Position numbers and translations under genes: made by a program
Assembly (NCBI GenBank): GCA_964202965.1
Contig: CAXNKG010000006.1
Span: 35,203-99,202 of the forward strand
Length of the DNA stretch: 64,000 bases
Reading direction: 5' to 3'
Source of the DNA: CAXNKG01 sp964202965
GTDB lineage: Bacteria; Acidobacteriota; Vicinamibacteria; Vicinamibacterales; UBA2999
Shown: piece after piece, positions 9,197-19,818 of the stretch
Position numbering within the stretch: position 1 is the first letter of the stretch
Layout of the letters: each line of letters starts with the position of its first letter
The notes under the pieces: model-generated
The model's input: the letters and a program-made list of their open reading frames with translations, nothing else
Told to the model about the DNA's origin: nothing
Database searches by the model: none

Positions 9197-10023
9197 CTCT
9201 GGACCCAGAGCACCGGCTTCCCCGTCCCGTCGTCCGTGCCCTTGATGTACCAGTTCTTGCCCAGCGGATCGTGGTCCATCGTCGTGGCGAAATCGAACGG
9301 GGCCTGGAATTCGATGTAGTCAAATCCGGACTCTGACGCGATCAGCTGGTGCCACTCCCCCGCCGGGATCAGGACCAGGCTGCCCGGCCCGATCGGAAGG
9401 CTCCCGGTGTCGTGCTGTACTTCTCCGGTCCCCTGCTCAATCAGGTAGAAGTGCTCGGGCGCGATCGCGCTCCCCGGTGACGCGTTGTGCACATGGCGCG
9501 GCGAATGCGCGTGCGGCGCATACTGCATACGGCCAAGCTGCAGATCCCACGACCCGGACAGCCCCGTTTCCCTGTTCACCCAGAACGTTCGCTCCCGGAA
9601 GCGCTTCTCATCGATCAGCGACCGCAGGCGGGCTTCTTCGAAAAAATAGCCGGCCGGCGACCCAGGCCCGGCGGGCTTTCCCGTGTGCTTGGGCACGGTG
9701 ACCAGGAGAAGCACGAGCGGACTGCCCGAGGCTCCGACCGTGGCTTCCTCCGATGGTTCCAGATAGACACCGGCGCGCCGCTGCGCCGTGTACTCGGTCG
9801 CGCCCCCCGCTCGTGTGTGGGTCACGATGGCGTCATTGCCGTCGAGGATATAGACCACCTGAGTCCTGTCGCTGGGCGCCACGCGGGACGTCTTTCCAGG
9901 ATCGACGTCCTTGATGGCGACGTGCACGCGCGTTCCGTTCTCGGACGGAACCAGGACGTGTCTCGCGTGCCCTTCCTGGATCGGCGTTTTCGTCGTGCGG
10001 CCGACATCAATCACGGCGATCAT
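9193..10023 (-). CDS. Two-domain cupin protein
   Basis: 276 aa with two cupin-like halves. The second is clearest: PRHVHNASPGSAIAPEHFYLIEQGTGEVQHD with GPGSLVLIPAGEWHQLI, giving the His/Glu/His metal-binding pattern (HxH...E, later H). The first half (VYILDGNDAIVTHTRAGGATEY ... VYLEPSEEATV) is degenerate and probably lacks metal. No signal peptide, so cytosolic. The start overlaps the end of the M1 aminopeptidase gene (ATGA), implying co-translation with it. Cupins cover isomerases, dioxygenases and sugar-binding proteins, and nothing here fixes the reaction. Confidence 0.75.
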   Translation of the reverse strand: MIAVIDVGRTTKTPIQEGHARHVLVPSENGTRVHVAIKDVDPGKTSRVAPSDRTQVVYILDGNDAIVTHTRAGGATEYTAQRRAGVYLEPSEEATVGASGSPLVLLLVTVPKHTGKPAGPGSPAGYFFEEARLRSLIDEKRFRERTFWVNRETGLSGSWDLQLGRMQYAPHAHSPRHVHNASPGSAIAPEHFYLIEQGTGEVQHDTGSLPIGPGSLVLIPAGEWHQLIASESGFDYIEFQAPFDFATTMDHDPLGKNWYIKGTDDGTGKPVLWVQS

Positions 10024-12560
10024 GTGCCGCTCTCAATCCGGAATAGTTCGTCTGCGGCGGTCAGGACGGTCCATCGCAGCCGCTGCGGATACTGCAGCTC
10101 GCGCCCGAGAAAATCGCGGACGATGGCCGCCACCTCCCCCGATCGATGACCGGCCAGCACCGATTCAATCCAGCGCGCGGGGAAGAAGATGTCGCCGGTC
10201 CGCTGTACTTCCCTGAGGAGATCGAGGCTCGGACGAACGAACCGCACCGCATGAGCGGCGCGGAGCGGATGATTCAGGTAGGCAAGCGTCTCGGCCGCCC
10301 ACGGCTCGCGCCGCCGGTTCTCCACGGCGCGCAGGCGTTCGAACGCGGCCTCGCGCACGGCCGGATCGTTCGAGAGCGCCGGCATCACGAACGCAAACCG
10401 GGCCTTGCGGTCGGGATTCTGGATCCGGCCGTGCTGCGTCTTCAGGATGTCCGGCCAGCCTGGCACCTCGCGGACCGCCAGTTCCTGCGCCATCGCAATG
10501 TCGTCCGTCTCGGCAAACGTCAATCCAGGGATCGTCTCCGTCCGGCGCCACACGGCCTCCAGCCACTGGACCCCGGCGGCCGTCACCGCCACGTCCCGAT
10601 AGGCGGAGAACCATGCGGCCTTGGCGCTGCTCGTCTTCGCGCCCGTGATGCCGGCGCGCAGGACGGCCTCGATGGCGGCGGCGCGGCGCGTCCGTTCCTC
10701 CGGAGGCAGGTGCCGCCAGAACGCCCGCGCGGTGTAGCCCAGCACCCGCTGAACGTTCTGCTCGTCCTGTTCCACCGGCAGCGCCCGTGCGATCGTGTCG
10801 AGGAGCGATGCTGCCTGAATGTGCCCCTCCAGCATGTTTTCCCAGAGGGCGGTCCAGCCGCTTCCCCGCGTGAGGGCATCGTCGATCGTCTGGATGTGGC
10901 CAAGGAGATAGTCCCGGCTTTGCTCGTCCAGGACGAACAGGCCGTACCCGAGCCCCGCGCCATTTGGCAGCACGAACAGCGGCTCCGGCAGACCCTCCGC
11001 GTCGCGCACGCGCGTTGTGCGACCGCTCACGTACGCCCGCACGTCGCGGGTGCGCCCCGGATACCCGAGCGTCACGCGGAGCTGCTGCGGCCAGACCAGT
11101 CCGCGGCCCAGGGGGTCGGTGGCCTGCAGCGTCAGACGTGAAATGCGGCCGCGAGCGAGCTGTAGCGCCGATGCGAACTCCGGCCGGCCCCGTTCCTCCA
11201 CCCACGCGTGGCTCCATTCGGCCAGGTTCTCAGACGTCCTGGCGTCAAGAATGCGAATGAGATCGAGCCATGTGGCGTTGCCGAAGGAGAAGGCCTTCAG
11301 GTACTCGCGCAGGCCGTCGCGGAAGCGCGACTCGCCGACAATCATTTCCAGCTGCCGCATGACGATCGGCGCCTTCTGGTAAATGATGGCGCCGTACATC
11401 TGGCCCGCGTCCTCGAGATTGGCCAGCTCCTGACGGATGGGATTGGAGCCGGCCGTGCGATCGACCTGATAGGCACCGGGATAATGCGCCAGCAGAAACC
11501 GCAGCTGGTGATTCACCTGCGGGAATGCCGGATTCACGATCTTCGCCGCCATGAAATTGGCGAAGACTTCCTTCATCCAGACGTCGTTGAACCACCGCAT
11601 CGTGACCAGGTCGCCGAACCACATGTGCGACGTCTCGTGCGCGATCACGCTCGCGCGATCGAGCATCTGGTTCTGTGTCGCCGATTCATCGAGCAGAATC
11701 GACCCGGCGTTGTACAGGATCGCCCCCGGATGCTCCATGCCGCTGAACTGAAACGCCGGGATGGCGACGATGTCGAACTTGCCGAACGGGTACGGAATCG
11801 CGGTGTAGTCTTCCAGCCAGCGGAGCGCCGCCGCATGCAGATCGAAGACCGCGTCGCGGTTTCGCGCGACCTTGGCCGTGTCCGTCTCGCGATGGAACAT
11901 GCGGAACTGGCGGCCGCCCCGATCGGCCGTTTCCACCATGAACCGTCCGGCGGCGAAGGCGAAGAGATACGTCGAGATGGGCTGCGTCTCGGCAAACCGT
12001 ACGCGCGTACGGCCCGCCCGCGTCTCGGCTGCCGCCTGAGCGCCGTTCGCCACCGCCTGCCATCCCTCTGGAATGTCGAGGGTGAGCGTGTAGCGCGCCT
12101 TCAGATCCGGCTGGTCGAAGCAGGGAAACGCGCGATGGGCGCGCGCCGGAACGAAGAGGGAATACACAAACTCGGGGTCGCGATTCAGCGGATCGTTGCC
12201 CGCGACGAAATCGATGGTGATTTCGTTCTCGCCGGCGCGCGTGGCGGCGGCGGGGATCAGGAGGTGGCCGTTCGTGGCGCCGTAGGCAACGGCGGCTCCG
12301 GCCACCGTCACGCCGGCGACCTGGTCCGGCGGGGCGGCAAAGTCCAGTTCGACCAGTCGAGGCGCCGCGAGGGCGAATCGCACGATGATTCGGCCTTTGA
12401 CGGGCTGCGAGGGGTCGGCGGGGATTGTCAGCGTCAGGTCGTAGCGAAGCGATCGGAACGCCCGGGCGCGGTCCCGGGCCAGCGCCTCCGACACGCCCCG
12501 TTCCGGGAGCCTAGCGCCAGTCTGGGCCGTGACCATTGCCGCCAGCAACAGCGCGAGCAT
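10020..12560 (-). CDS. M1 family zinc aminopeptidase (secreted)
   Basis: 846 aa gluzincin metallopeptidase. The zinc site is complete: VIAHETSHMWFGD (HExxH) near residue 305 followed by the third ligand Glu in WMKEVFANF about 18 residues on. The exopeptidase motif reads FSGMEHPGAI, that is GMEH in place of the canonical GAMEN, a variant seen in one M1 branch. An N-terminal M1 beta-domain (residues about 35-220) precedes it, and a long helical C-terminal ERAP-like domain follows. A short hydrophobic N terminus (MLALLLAAMVTAQTGA) suggests export. The ATG at 12560 lies only 33 bp from the divergent cupredoxin-like gene, and the stop overlaps the bicupin gene. Confidence 0.88.
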   Translation of the reverse strand: MLALLLAAMVTAQTGARLPERGVSEALARDRARAFRSLRYDLTLTIPADPSQPVKGRIIVRFALAAPRLVELDFAAPPDQVAGVTVAGAAVAYGATNGHLLIPAAATRAGENEITIDFVAGNDPLNRDPEFVYSLFVPARAHRAFPCFDQPDLKARYTLTLDIPEGWQAVANGAQAAAETRAGRTRVRFAETQPISTYLFAFAAGRFMVETADRGGRQFRMFHRETDTAKVARNRDAVFDLHAAALRWLEDYTAIPYPFGKFDIVAIPAFQFSGMEHPGAILYNAGSILLDESATQNQMLDRASVIAHETSHMWFGDLVTMRWFNDVWMKEVFANFMAAKIVNPAFPQVNHQLRFLLAHYPGAYQVDRTAGSNPIRQELANLEDAGQMYGAIIYQKAPIVMRQLEMIVGESRFRDGLREYLKAFSFGNATWLDLIRILDARTSENLAEWSHAWVEERGRPEFASALQLARGRISRLTLQATDPLGRGLVWPQQLRVTLGYPGRTRDVRAYVSGRTTRVRDAEGLPEPLFVLPNGAGLGYGLFVLDEQSRDYLLGHIQTIDDALTRGSGWTALWENMLEGHIQAASLLDTIARALPVEQDEQNVQRVLGYTARAFWRHLPPEERTRRAAAIEAVLRAGITGAKTSSAKAAWFSAYRDVAVTAAGVQWLEAVWRRTETIPGLTFAETDDIAMAQELAVREVPGWPDILKTQHGRIQNPDRKARFAFVMPALSNDPAVREAAFERLRAVENRRREPWAAETLAYLNHPLRAAHAVRFVRPSLDLLREVQRTGDIFFPARWIESVLAGHRSGEVAAIVRDFLGRELQYPQRLRWTVLTAADELFRIESGT

Positions 12561-12593
12561 GCCGTGACGATATCACCGGTGTACTCCACTAAA

Positions 12594-13289
12594 ATGCGCC
12601 GAGTGCGTCGACGTCTGCGCGTTCTTCTGCTCGCGGCGGCCGCGACCGGATTTCTTGCCGCCGGCACCCGTGCGCCGCACGGTCAGGAAGCCGCCGGCGT
12701 TCGGGGACGCGTCGAGATCGGCATTCCGATCTCTACACGGCGGCCGACGACAGCGTACCCGACGCGTTCGGTCCCCTCGCCCAGGCTGGCGCCGGGGTCC
12801 GAGCGGCGCAACGTCGTCGTCTACCTTCGGAACATGCAGCCCCAGCGCGTCGCGCCGATGCGCGTGGCGATCCGGCAGCGCGACGAAGCGTTCACGCCAC
12901 GCGTCGTCGCCGTGACGGTGGGGTCCGACGTCGAATTCCCGAACGACGACCCGCTCTATCACAACGTGTTCTCGCTCTCGCGGATCAGGACCTTCAACCT
13001 GGGCCGTTATCCGCGGGGGGACACCCGCACGGTCCGTTTCGATCGTCCCGGTGTGGTCAAGATCTTCTGCGAGATTCACTCGCATATGAGCGCCACCGTC
13101 ATGGTGTTCGATCATCCCTGGTTCACCGTCCCGAATGAAGCCGGACAGTTCGAGCTGACGGGCGTGCCCGCCGGGGAGCGGCAGATCACCGCCCGGCACG
13201 AGCGGCTTGGCGACACCACGGTGAACGTCCGGGTCGAGTTGGGCCGGACGCTGCAGGCGGATTTCGTCCTGCCTGTCCCCGAACAATGA
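12594..13289 (+). CDS. Secreted cupredoxin-like protein (MauL-type)
   Basis: 231 aa, signal peptide at residues about 8-27 (LRVLLLAAAATGFLAAG), so periplasmic. The C-terminal half has the blue-copper pattern: His in DPLYHNVFSLS (about 125), then KIFCEIHSHMSATVMVF (about 165), giving Cys-x3-His with a following Met as type 1 copper ligands. It ends in a short carboxypeptidase-regulatory-like beta domain (FELTGVPAGERQITARHERLGDTTVNV). Similar proteins are annotated as methylamine-utilisation MauL-like, usually with no link to methylamine. The gene is immediately followed by a barrel protein and then, convergent, a HupE-like protein. Electron transfer or copper handling is inferred, not shown. 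Confidence 0.75.
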   Translation: MRRVRRRLRVLLLAAAATGFLAAGTRAPHGQEAAGVRGRVEIGIPISTRRPTTAYPTRSVPSPRLAPGSERRNVVVYLRNMQPQRVAPMRVAIRQRDEAFTPRVVAVTVGSDVEFPNDDPLYHNVFSLSRIRTFNLGRYPRGDTRTVRFDRPGVVKIFCEIHSHMSATVMVFDHPWFTVPNEAGQFELTGVPAGERQITARHERLGDTTVNVRVELGRTLQADFVLPVPEQ

Positions 13290-13356
13290 CACGTCCGCAC
13301 GGCTCGTCGCGCTCGGCGAGCCCTCCCCTGCACCAGCGTCTCGACAGCCAGTTGGT

Positions 13357-14439
13357 GTGATCGTGCGGATGCGGCTCCGGTGCCCCATCGCGTTCGTCGT
13401 CTGGGCACTTCTCACGCCGTGTCACGCCGCGGCGCAGACGGCACGTCCCTCGACGCTGGCGATCGATACCACGGCGGCCACCGACAGCGCCGTCGACGCC
13501 AACGGCAACGGCGCCTATGGCATGGCGCTCGACGCGTTCGTCTCGGTCGGCATCGGACGGTTCGAGGTCATCGCGTGGCCAATCGTTCAGCGCCTGCAGT
13601 CGGGCCAATGGAACCGCGATATCTGGATCGCCGCGCTGCGATACGAGCGTCCGGGGCCCATAGGCGTTCGCGTCGACGCCGGACTCATTCCGGCGCCGAT
13701 CGGCCTGGCGAATCTGACGGTGCGCCGTCCGCACTTGAACCCCACGATTTCCTCGCCGTCTTCGCTCTTCTCGCAGCTGCCGCCTCTCGAGCCGGCCCTG
13801 AGAGCGCCGCGCGCGAACCTCCTCGGCGGCCTCTATCCGCTGGGCGGCCAGGTCACGGTGTCCGGCGCGCACTGGGATGTGCGAGCAGGCGTGATCGACA
13901 CATCGCCGCTGCGCCGGAGACGGATTCTGTCGCGTACCAACCCCCCGCGATTCACCAACGTGCTCGTGGGCGGAGGCGTCACGCCATTCGTCGGATTCCG
14001 CGTCGGCGCGTCGATGACGCACGGCGGATGGCAGCGCGCGGGCGAGAGTCCCGTCGTCGCCTCGACGCATGACGCGACCGTGGTCACCATCGAATCCGAG
14101 TTCTTGTACGCCTATACGAAGGTTGCCGGCGAATGGGTGCGCGACTCCATCGGGACCAGCCTCGGGACGCGGGTGGCGTCGGGGTGGTTCGTGCAGGGCC
14201 AGCAGACGCTCGCACCCCGCTGGTTCGTATCGGGACGCGTCGAGCGCATGAGTTCACCATTCGTGCGGGCCGCAGGCGTTCTCGATCAGCAACTGGCGGG
14301 GGTGGAGGAAGTCGTTGGATTTCGCGTGACGCCGGAATGGACGCTGCGTCTCGGTCATCGGGCGCGCCGCGTCTTCGGCCGCTCCACGTACGACAATCAG
14401 GCCGCCGCCTCCATCGTCTGGTGGCGGCGTTGGTTCTAA
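13357..14439 (+). CDS. Outer-membrane beta-barrel-like protein
   Basis: 360 aa. A signal peptide (LRCPIAFVVWALLTPCHAAAQ) is followed by alternating hydrophobic/polar strands such as GRFEVIAWPIVQRLQSGQWNRDIWIAALRYERPGPIGVRVDAGLI and VGGGVTPFVGFRVGASMTHGGW. The C terminus ends in WWRRWF, the aromatic-terminal signature recognised by the BAM complex, which supports an outer-membrane location. Start is GTG 13357 or ATG 13369; the latter sits just before the signal peptide. No family name is certain. It lies 67 nt behind the cupredoxin-like gene on the same strand, with a short GGCTCG/CGAGCC stem in the gap. Confidence 0.6.
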   Translation: MIVRMRLRCPIAFVVWALLTPCHAAAQTARPSTLAIDTTAATDSAVDANGNGAYGMALDAFVSVGIGRFEVIAWPIVQRLQSGQWNRDIWIAALRYERPGPIGVRVDAGLIPAPIGLANLTVRRPHLNPTISSPSSLFSQLPPLEPALRAPRANLLGGLYPLGGQVTVSGAHWDVRAGVIDTSPLRRRRILSRTNPPRFTNVLVGGGVTPFVGFRVGASMTHGGWQRAGESPVVASTHDATVVTIESEFLYAYTKVAGEWVRDSIGTSLGTRVASGWFVQGQQTLAPRWFVSGRVERMSSPFVRAAGVLDQQLAGVEEVVGFRVTPEWTLRLGHRARRVFGRSTYDNQAAASIVWWRRWF

Positions 14440-14443
14440 GCCG

Positions 14444-15523
14444 TTACAGGATGCCGGCAGGGAAGAACACCCGCTCGACGAACCAGTAGACGCCGGCCGT
14501 AATGACAACGGCCGACCCGGCGATCGCCACGCGGGTACCGGCCGCCTCGCTCCGCCGTCGAACCGTCTCCAGCCCGGTCGCCACAAGCAGCACGACTCCC
14601 AGCTGGCCAATCTCGACGCCAAGATTGAACGAAAAGAGCGACCACCCCAGGGCCTGTGCGGGCAGGCCGAACTCGCGCAGCACGTTCGCGAAGCCGAAGC
14701 CGTGAATGAGACCGAAGACGAGCGCGGCCCAGGCCCGCAGGTCGCGGCCGCTGCCCCGGACGAGATTGTCCGCCCCGACAAACACGATGCTCAGTGCGAT
14801 CGCGGGCTCGATCACCCGGGCCGGCGGGATCACGAGACTCAGGGCCGCGAGCGACAGCGTGATGCTGTGGCCAATCGTGAACGCGGTCACGATACGCACG
14901 AGCGCCAGCCACGTGCCGCCCAGGAGCAGCAGCCCAATCAGAAAGAGGATGTGGTCCGGTCCTATCAGGATGTGATGGATGCCGGCGGGGGTGAACGTCC
15001 GCATCACCGCGAGCACGCCCTGCGTCGACCCGCTGTAGTAGATCTGCTCGCCGCTGCCGGCGTTGAAGATCATCTGCTGCCGGATTTCGCCGTCCTCGTA
15101 CACGTTGACGAACGTCTGGTGCGCCGGATCGTACGGAAACATGTGCGGGCCGAGGTACAGGGCGCCAGGCGCCGTTCCTGGAATCCGGAAGCGCAGGACG
15201 ACGCCATGCCGGTCGATGGCGGGTTCCAGGGCCCCCCACTCAATCGCGCCGCCTGTATCGGTCCGGACGCCGAGACGCGGGGCGAGCAGCGCGACGAGCC
15301 GGTCGCGGACCTGTGCGATGACGCCAGCGTTCAGCAGCCGATCGGCTGGCGCCACGCCGAGGTCGTGCGCGACGTCCTCAACGTGAAGCACCAGCGCTCC
15401 GTCCACGCCGCCCGCGCGAATGATCAGATCGAGAAAACTGAACGGCGCGGGATGCGCGTACGCCGCCCCTTGTCCTGCACAGAGCGAAAGGACCAGCGCG
15501 CCGACTCGGACCCAGGTGAGCAT
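14444..15523 (-). CDS. HupE/UreJ-like membrane protein
   Basis: 359 aa. A signal peptide (VGALVLSLCAGQGAAYAHPAPFS) leads into a soluble domain (about 25-175), followed by about six membrane segments. The membrane part carries the HupE/UreJ signature FTPAGIHHILIGPDHILFLIGLLLLGG and FTIGHSITLSLAAL, rich in His and Asp expected to bind a divalent metal, with GLIHGFGFANVLREFG later. HupE/UreJ proteins are treated as nickel (or cobalt) permeases. No hydrogenase or urease gene is nearby, and the neighbouring cupredoxin-like gene raises copper as an alternative. It starts 3 nt after the SDR stop, so the SDR and this gene form a unit. Confidence 0.8.
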   Translation of the reverse strand: MLTWVRVGALVLSLCAGQGAAYAHPAPFSFLDLIIRAGGVDGALVLHVEDVAHDLGVAPADRLLNAGVIAQVRDRLVALLAPRLGVRTDTGGAIEWGALEPAIDRHGVVLRFRIPGTAPGALYLGPHMFPYDPAHQTFVNVYEDGEIRQQMIFNAGSGEQIYYSGSTQGVLAVMRTFTPAGIHHILIGPDHILFLIGLLLLGGTWLALVRIVTAFTIGHSITLSLAALSLVIPPARVIEPAIALSIVFVGADNLVRGSGRDLRAWAALVFGLIHGFGFANVLREFGLPAQALGWSLFSFNLGVEIGQLGVVLLVATGLETVRRRSEAAGTRVAIAGSAVVITAGVYWFVERVFFPAGIL

Positions 15524-15526
15524 GGA

Positions 15527-16324
15527 TCAGGCCCTGCGATAGCGCCATGCGGTCCGGCGGCCGATGGCCATGAGCAGGCGCTGCGGAATCACCCGGGACA
15601 TCGTGGCAATGAGCCTGTTGACCCGTCCCGTGACGTGCACCGGCGCGCCCGCCATCACGGCCGCAAAGCCTTCCGCTGCCACCGCCGGGGCGTCCATCCA
15701 CATCCAGCCCGGAAGGTGCCGCACTGTGTCCCGCGTGTCCGCCACGTCGTGGAACTCGCTGAACGTGAACCCCGGACAGAGCGCGGTGACGTGCACGCCC
15801 TGCGCGCGAACTTCGTTGGCCAGCGCCTCCGAGAATTTCACGACGAGTGCCTTGGAGGCGGCGTACAGGGTGTGCCCGGCGGGGGCCGGCACCAGGGCCG
15901 CCAGGGATGCGACGTTGATGATCCGCCCGTAGCCGCGCGACACCATGCCGGGGAGCAGCCGGTGCGTGAGCTCCGCCGGTGCCACCACCATCACCTGCAG
16001 CATGTGGGCATGCCGCGGCCAAGCCGATGCCGTAAACCTGCCGGGAACGCCGTACCCCGCGTTGTTGACCAGCGCGTCGATGACAATTCCACGCCTCGTC
16101 AGCTCCGCGCACATCCGTTCGGGCGCTGCACGATCGGCGAGATCGGCGGTGATGATGTGCACGCGCACGCCGAACGCCTTCTCGATTCTGGCCGCGGCGG
16201 CCGACAGCCTGTCGGTCCGCCGTGCCGTCAGCACCAGGTCGAATCCGCCGGCTGCGAACACGTCGGCAAAGGCTTCACCGATCCCCGCCGACCCGCCCGT
16301 AATCAGCACCGTTCGACGCGTCAC
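15527..16324 (-). CDS. Short-chain dehydrogenase/reductase
   Basis: 265 aa classical SDR using NAD(P)H. Visible motifs: TGGSAGIG cofactor loop at the N terminus, NNAGYG near residue 90, catalytic Ser in INVASLAAL and YAASK (Tyr/Lys) near residue 155, and CPGFTFSEFH after the active site. GTG 16324 is chosen because it lies 4 nt behind the stop of the methyltransferase gene and gives the normal VTRRTVLITGG beginning. An ATG at 16387 would overlap that gene by 59 nt. The C terminus (VNRLIATMSRVIPQRLLMAIGRR) is a hydrophobic tail seen in membrane-associated SDRs of the DltE/YqjQ group. Substrate unknown. Confidence 0.82.
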   Translation of the reverse strand: MTRRTVLITGGSAGIGEAFADVFAAGGFDLVLTARRTDRLSAAAARIEKAFGVRVHIITADLADRAAPERMCAELTRRGIVIDALVNNAGYGVPGRFTASAWPRHAHMLQVMVVAPAELTHRLLPGMVSRGYGRIINVASLAALVPAPAGHTLYAASKALVVKFSEALANEVRAQGVHVTALCPGFTFSEFHDVADTRDTVRHLPGWMWMDAPAVAAEGFAAVMAGAPVHVTGRVNRLIATMSRVIPQRLLMAIGRRTAWRYRRA

Positions 16325-16328
16325 GGGA

Positions 16329-17489
16329 TCACTCAACGCGCCGAAGAATGAAGCACTTGAGGTAATAGGTTTCAGGAACGCCGACAAGGACGGGATGGTC
16401 GCGTCCCTGCATCCGTTTCTCCACGACCGCCAGCGGCACGTGGCTGTCGACGGACGCCTGGTGGAGCATGTCTTCGAACATCGCTTCGTTGACGTTGTAC
16501 GAGCAGCTGCAGGTGACGAGATACCCGCCCGGGTTCAGCAGCCGCATCGCGCGGAGGTTGATCTCCTTGTAGCCGGCCAGGGCGTTCGGCACCGACGCCT
16601 TGTTTTTCGCGAACGCCGGCGGATCGAGCACGATCGTGTCGTACCGCTCCCCCGCCCGTTCCAGGCGGCGAAGGTCGTCGAACACGTTGGCTTCGCGCGC
16701 CTCGATATGCGGGACGCCGTTCCGCCCGGCATTGGCGCGGATGCGGGCGACCGCGTCCGCGGAGACGTCGACCGCCTCGGCCTGCGGACACTGGTGGGCC
16801 AGCCGCAGCGCAAACCCGCCGTGATAACTGAAGCAGTCGAGGAGCCGCCCGCGCGCGTACCGGGCAGCCGCTTCACGGTTCTCGCGCTGGTCGAGAAACA
16901 AGCCGGTCTTCTGTCCGCGCCTCAGGTCGGCTTCGTACTCCACGGGGCCTTCACGCACGATGACCGACTCCGGGACGTCTCCGTACAGGACTTCAATCTT
17001 CTGCTCCAGTCCCTCGAGCGCGCGCACTTTCGGGTCGTTGCGCGCCAGGATGCCCGTCGCACCGGTGAGCTCGACGAGCATGGTGCAGATGTCCGGCAGC
17101 AGCCGGTCCATCCCCTGCGAGAGCGCCTGCACCACAAGCCACGTGTCGTAGCGATCGACGATCAGCGACGGCAGCAGGTCGGCCTCCCCATGCACCAGAC
17201 GGTATGCGGTGGCGTCGAGCGCCAGCGATTCCCGGAACGCGATTGCCTGTTTGAGCCGATTGCGAAGAAGCGAGGGCGTGGGCTCGCCGTCTCCCCGCGT
17301 CAGCATGCGGATCGGAATCTGCGATTGGTCGCTGAAGAGCGCGAATCCGATCGTCCGGCTCCGCGGACCGATGACGCGCACGATGGCACCGGCATCCGCC
17401 TGTACTTCGACCACGTCCGTGCGATACACCCACGGGTGCCCGCTGCGGACGCGCTGCTCACCACGCGCGGAAATCGTGACCGACGCCAT
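16329..17489 (-). CDS. Class I rRNA methyltransferase, RlmI-like
   Basis: 386 aa. An N-terminal PUA RNA-binding domain (RVRSGHPWVYRTDVVEVQADAGAIVRVIGPRSRTIGFALFS) is followed by the RlmI fold: YRLVHGEADLLPSLIVDRY, RRGQKTGLFLDQRENR, the SAM loop LLDCFSYHGGFAL, and DPPAFAKNK, which positions the target base. It transfers methyl to a cytosine of 23S rRNA in the E. coli homologue (m5C1962). The ATG at 17489 lies 27 bp from the divergent glyA start with a TACACT hexamer 8 nt upstream, which would give an almost leaderless mRNA. The longer upstream reading frame crosses glyA and is rejected. Confidence 0.85.
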   Translation of the reverse strand: MASVTISARGEQRVRSGHPWVYRTDVVEVQADAGAIVRVIGPRSRTIGFALFSDQSQIPIRMLTRGDGEPTPSLLRNRLKQAIAFRESLALDATAYRLVHGEADLLPSLIVDRYDTWLVVQALSQGMDRLLPDICTMLVELTGATGILARNDPKVRALEGLEQKIEVLYGDVPESVIVREGPVEYEADLRRGQKTGLFLDQRENREAAARYARGRLLDCFSYHGGFALRLAHQCPQAEAVDVSADAVARIRANAGRNGVPHIEAREANVFDDLRRLERAGERYDTIVLDPPAFAKNKASVPNALAGYKEINLRAMRLLNPGGYLVTCSCSYNVNEAMFEDMLHQASVDSHVPLAVVEKRMQGRDHPVLVGVPETYYLKCFILRRVE

Positions 17490-17497
17490 CAACGTGC

Positions 17498-17507
17498 AGT
17501 GTACAAT
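17498..17507. promoter_or_regulatory. Back-to-back -10 boxes for rlmI-like gene and glyA
   Basis: Within the 27-bp gap, plus strand TACAAT (17502-17507) faces glyA with 9 nt to its ATG. The overlapping minus-strand TACACT (17498-17503) faces the methyltransferase gene with 8 nt to its ATG. Neither gene has a Shine-Dalgarno sequence. With initiation 6-8 nt after a -10 box, both mRNAs would have 0-3 nt leaders. The -35 regions would lie inside the opposite gene. Confidence 0.45.
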
Positions 17508-17516
17508 TTCCGTCCT

Positions 17517-18788
<1,272 letters not shown>

Positions 18789-19818
18789 TCGCCGCCATCT
18801 TTTCCGACACCGGCGGACTGGCCGGTGTCCTGGAAGGATACGAGCCGCGCGACGGCCAGCGGCGGATGGCCGAGGCCGTCGCCGACGTGATCGAGAGCGG
18901 CGGAATCCTGCTCGCCGAAGCCGGCACGGGGACGGGAAAGACGCTCGCCTACCTGGCGCCGGCCGTCCTCAGCGGCCGCCGCGTCCTCGTATCCACCGGC
19001 ACCAAGAACCTCCAGGAGCAGATCTTCTTCAAGGATCTGCCGCTGCTCCAGTCCGCGCTCGGCATCCAGTTCACCGCCACCCTGATGAAGGGGCGCTCGA
19101 ACTACGCGTGCCTGCAACGCTGGGACGCATACAAGGACGGGGTCGAGGGCAATACGTCGGCCGGCGGGAGGCTCATCGACACCGGCGATCGAATCTTTCT
19201 GCCGATCATCGAGCGGTGGCTGGCAAAGACCGAGACGGGCGACCGCGCCGAGCTGCGCGACCTGCCGGAGGACATTCCCATCTGGAAGGACATTGCCGCC
19301 GAAGCGGAGTCCTGTCTCGGCGTGGAATGTCCCCAGTACGACACCTGCTTCGTCACGCGGATGCGCCGCCGCGCCGCGGAGTCCGACGTCGTGATCGTCA
19401 ACCATCACCTGCTCTGTGCCGATGCGTCGGTGCGGCAGAGCGCGTACGGCGAGGTCATCCCGACCTGCTCGACGCTCGTCGTCGACGAGGCGCACCAGCT
19501 CGAGGATGTGGCCACCCAGTATTTCGGATACGCGGTCAGTCCCTACCGGGTCGACGACCTGGTGCGCGACGCACAGCGAGTGGTCCACGAAGCCCGTGAT
19601 CCGGGGGAGCTGACGCGGGCGCTCGGACGGGTGGCCGAGCATTCGCGCATCTTCTTCAGCGGCCTGCAGCTCGACCCATCCCTCAGGACCGGCGGGGGCA
19701 TCGAAGCGCGGGTCCGCTACACGGCCGAAGCGCTCTCGGAGCATGTCGAGGAAGGTTCGTCGCTCGCGGGGGCGCTCGAGGGCCTGGAGGGCACGCTGGC
19801 GCCCGTCGCCTCAAGGGA

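Noticed and set aside
13301..13322. GGCTCG/CGAGCC stem between the cupredoxin-like and barrel genes as a terminator
   Set aside because: Only 6 bp with a 10-nt loop and no T-tract; the downstream gene is on the same strand and close.
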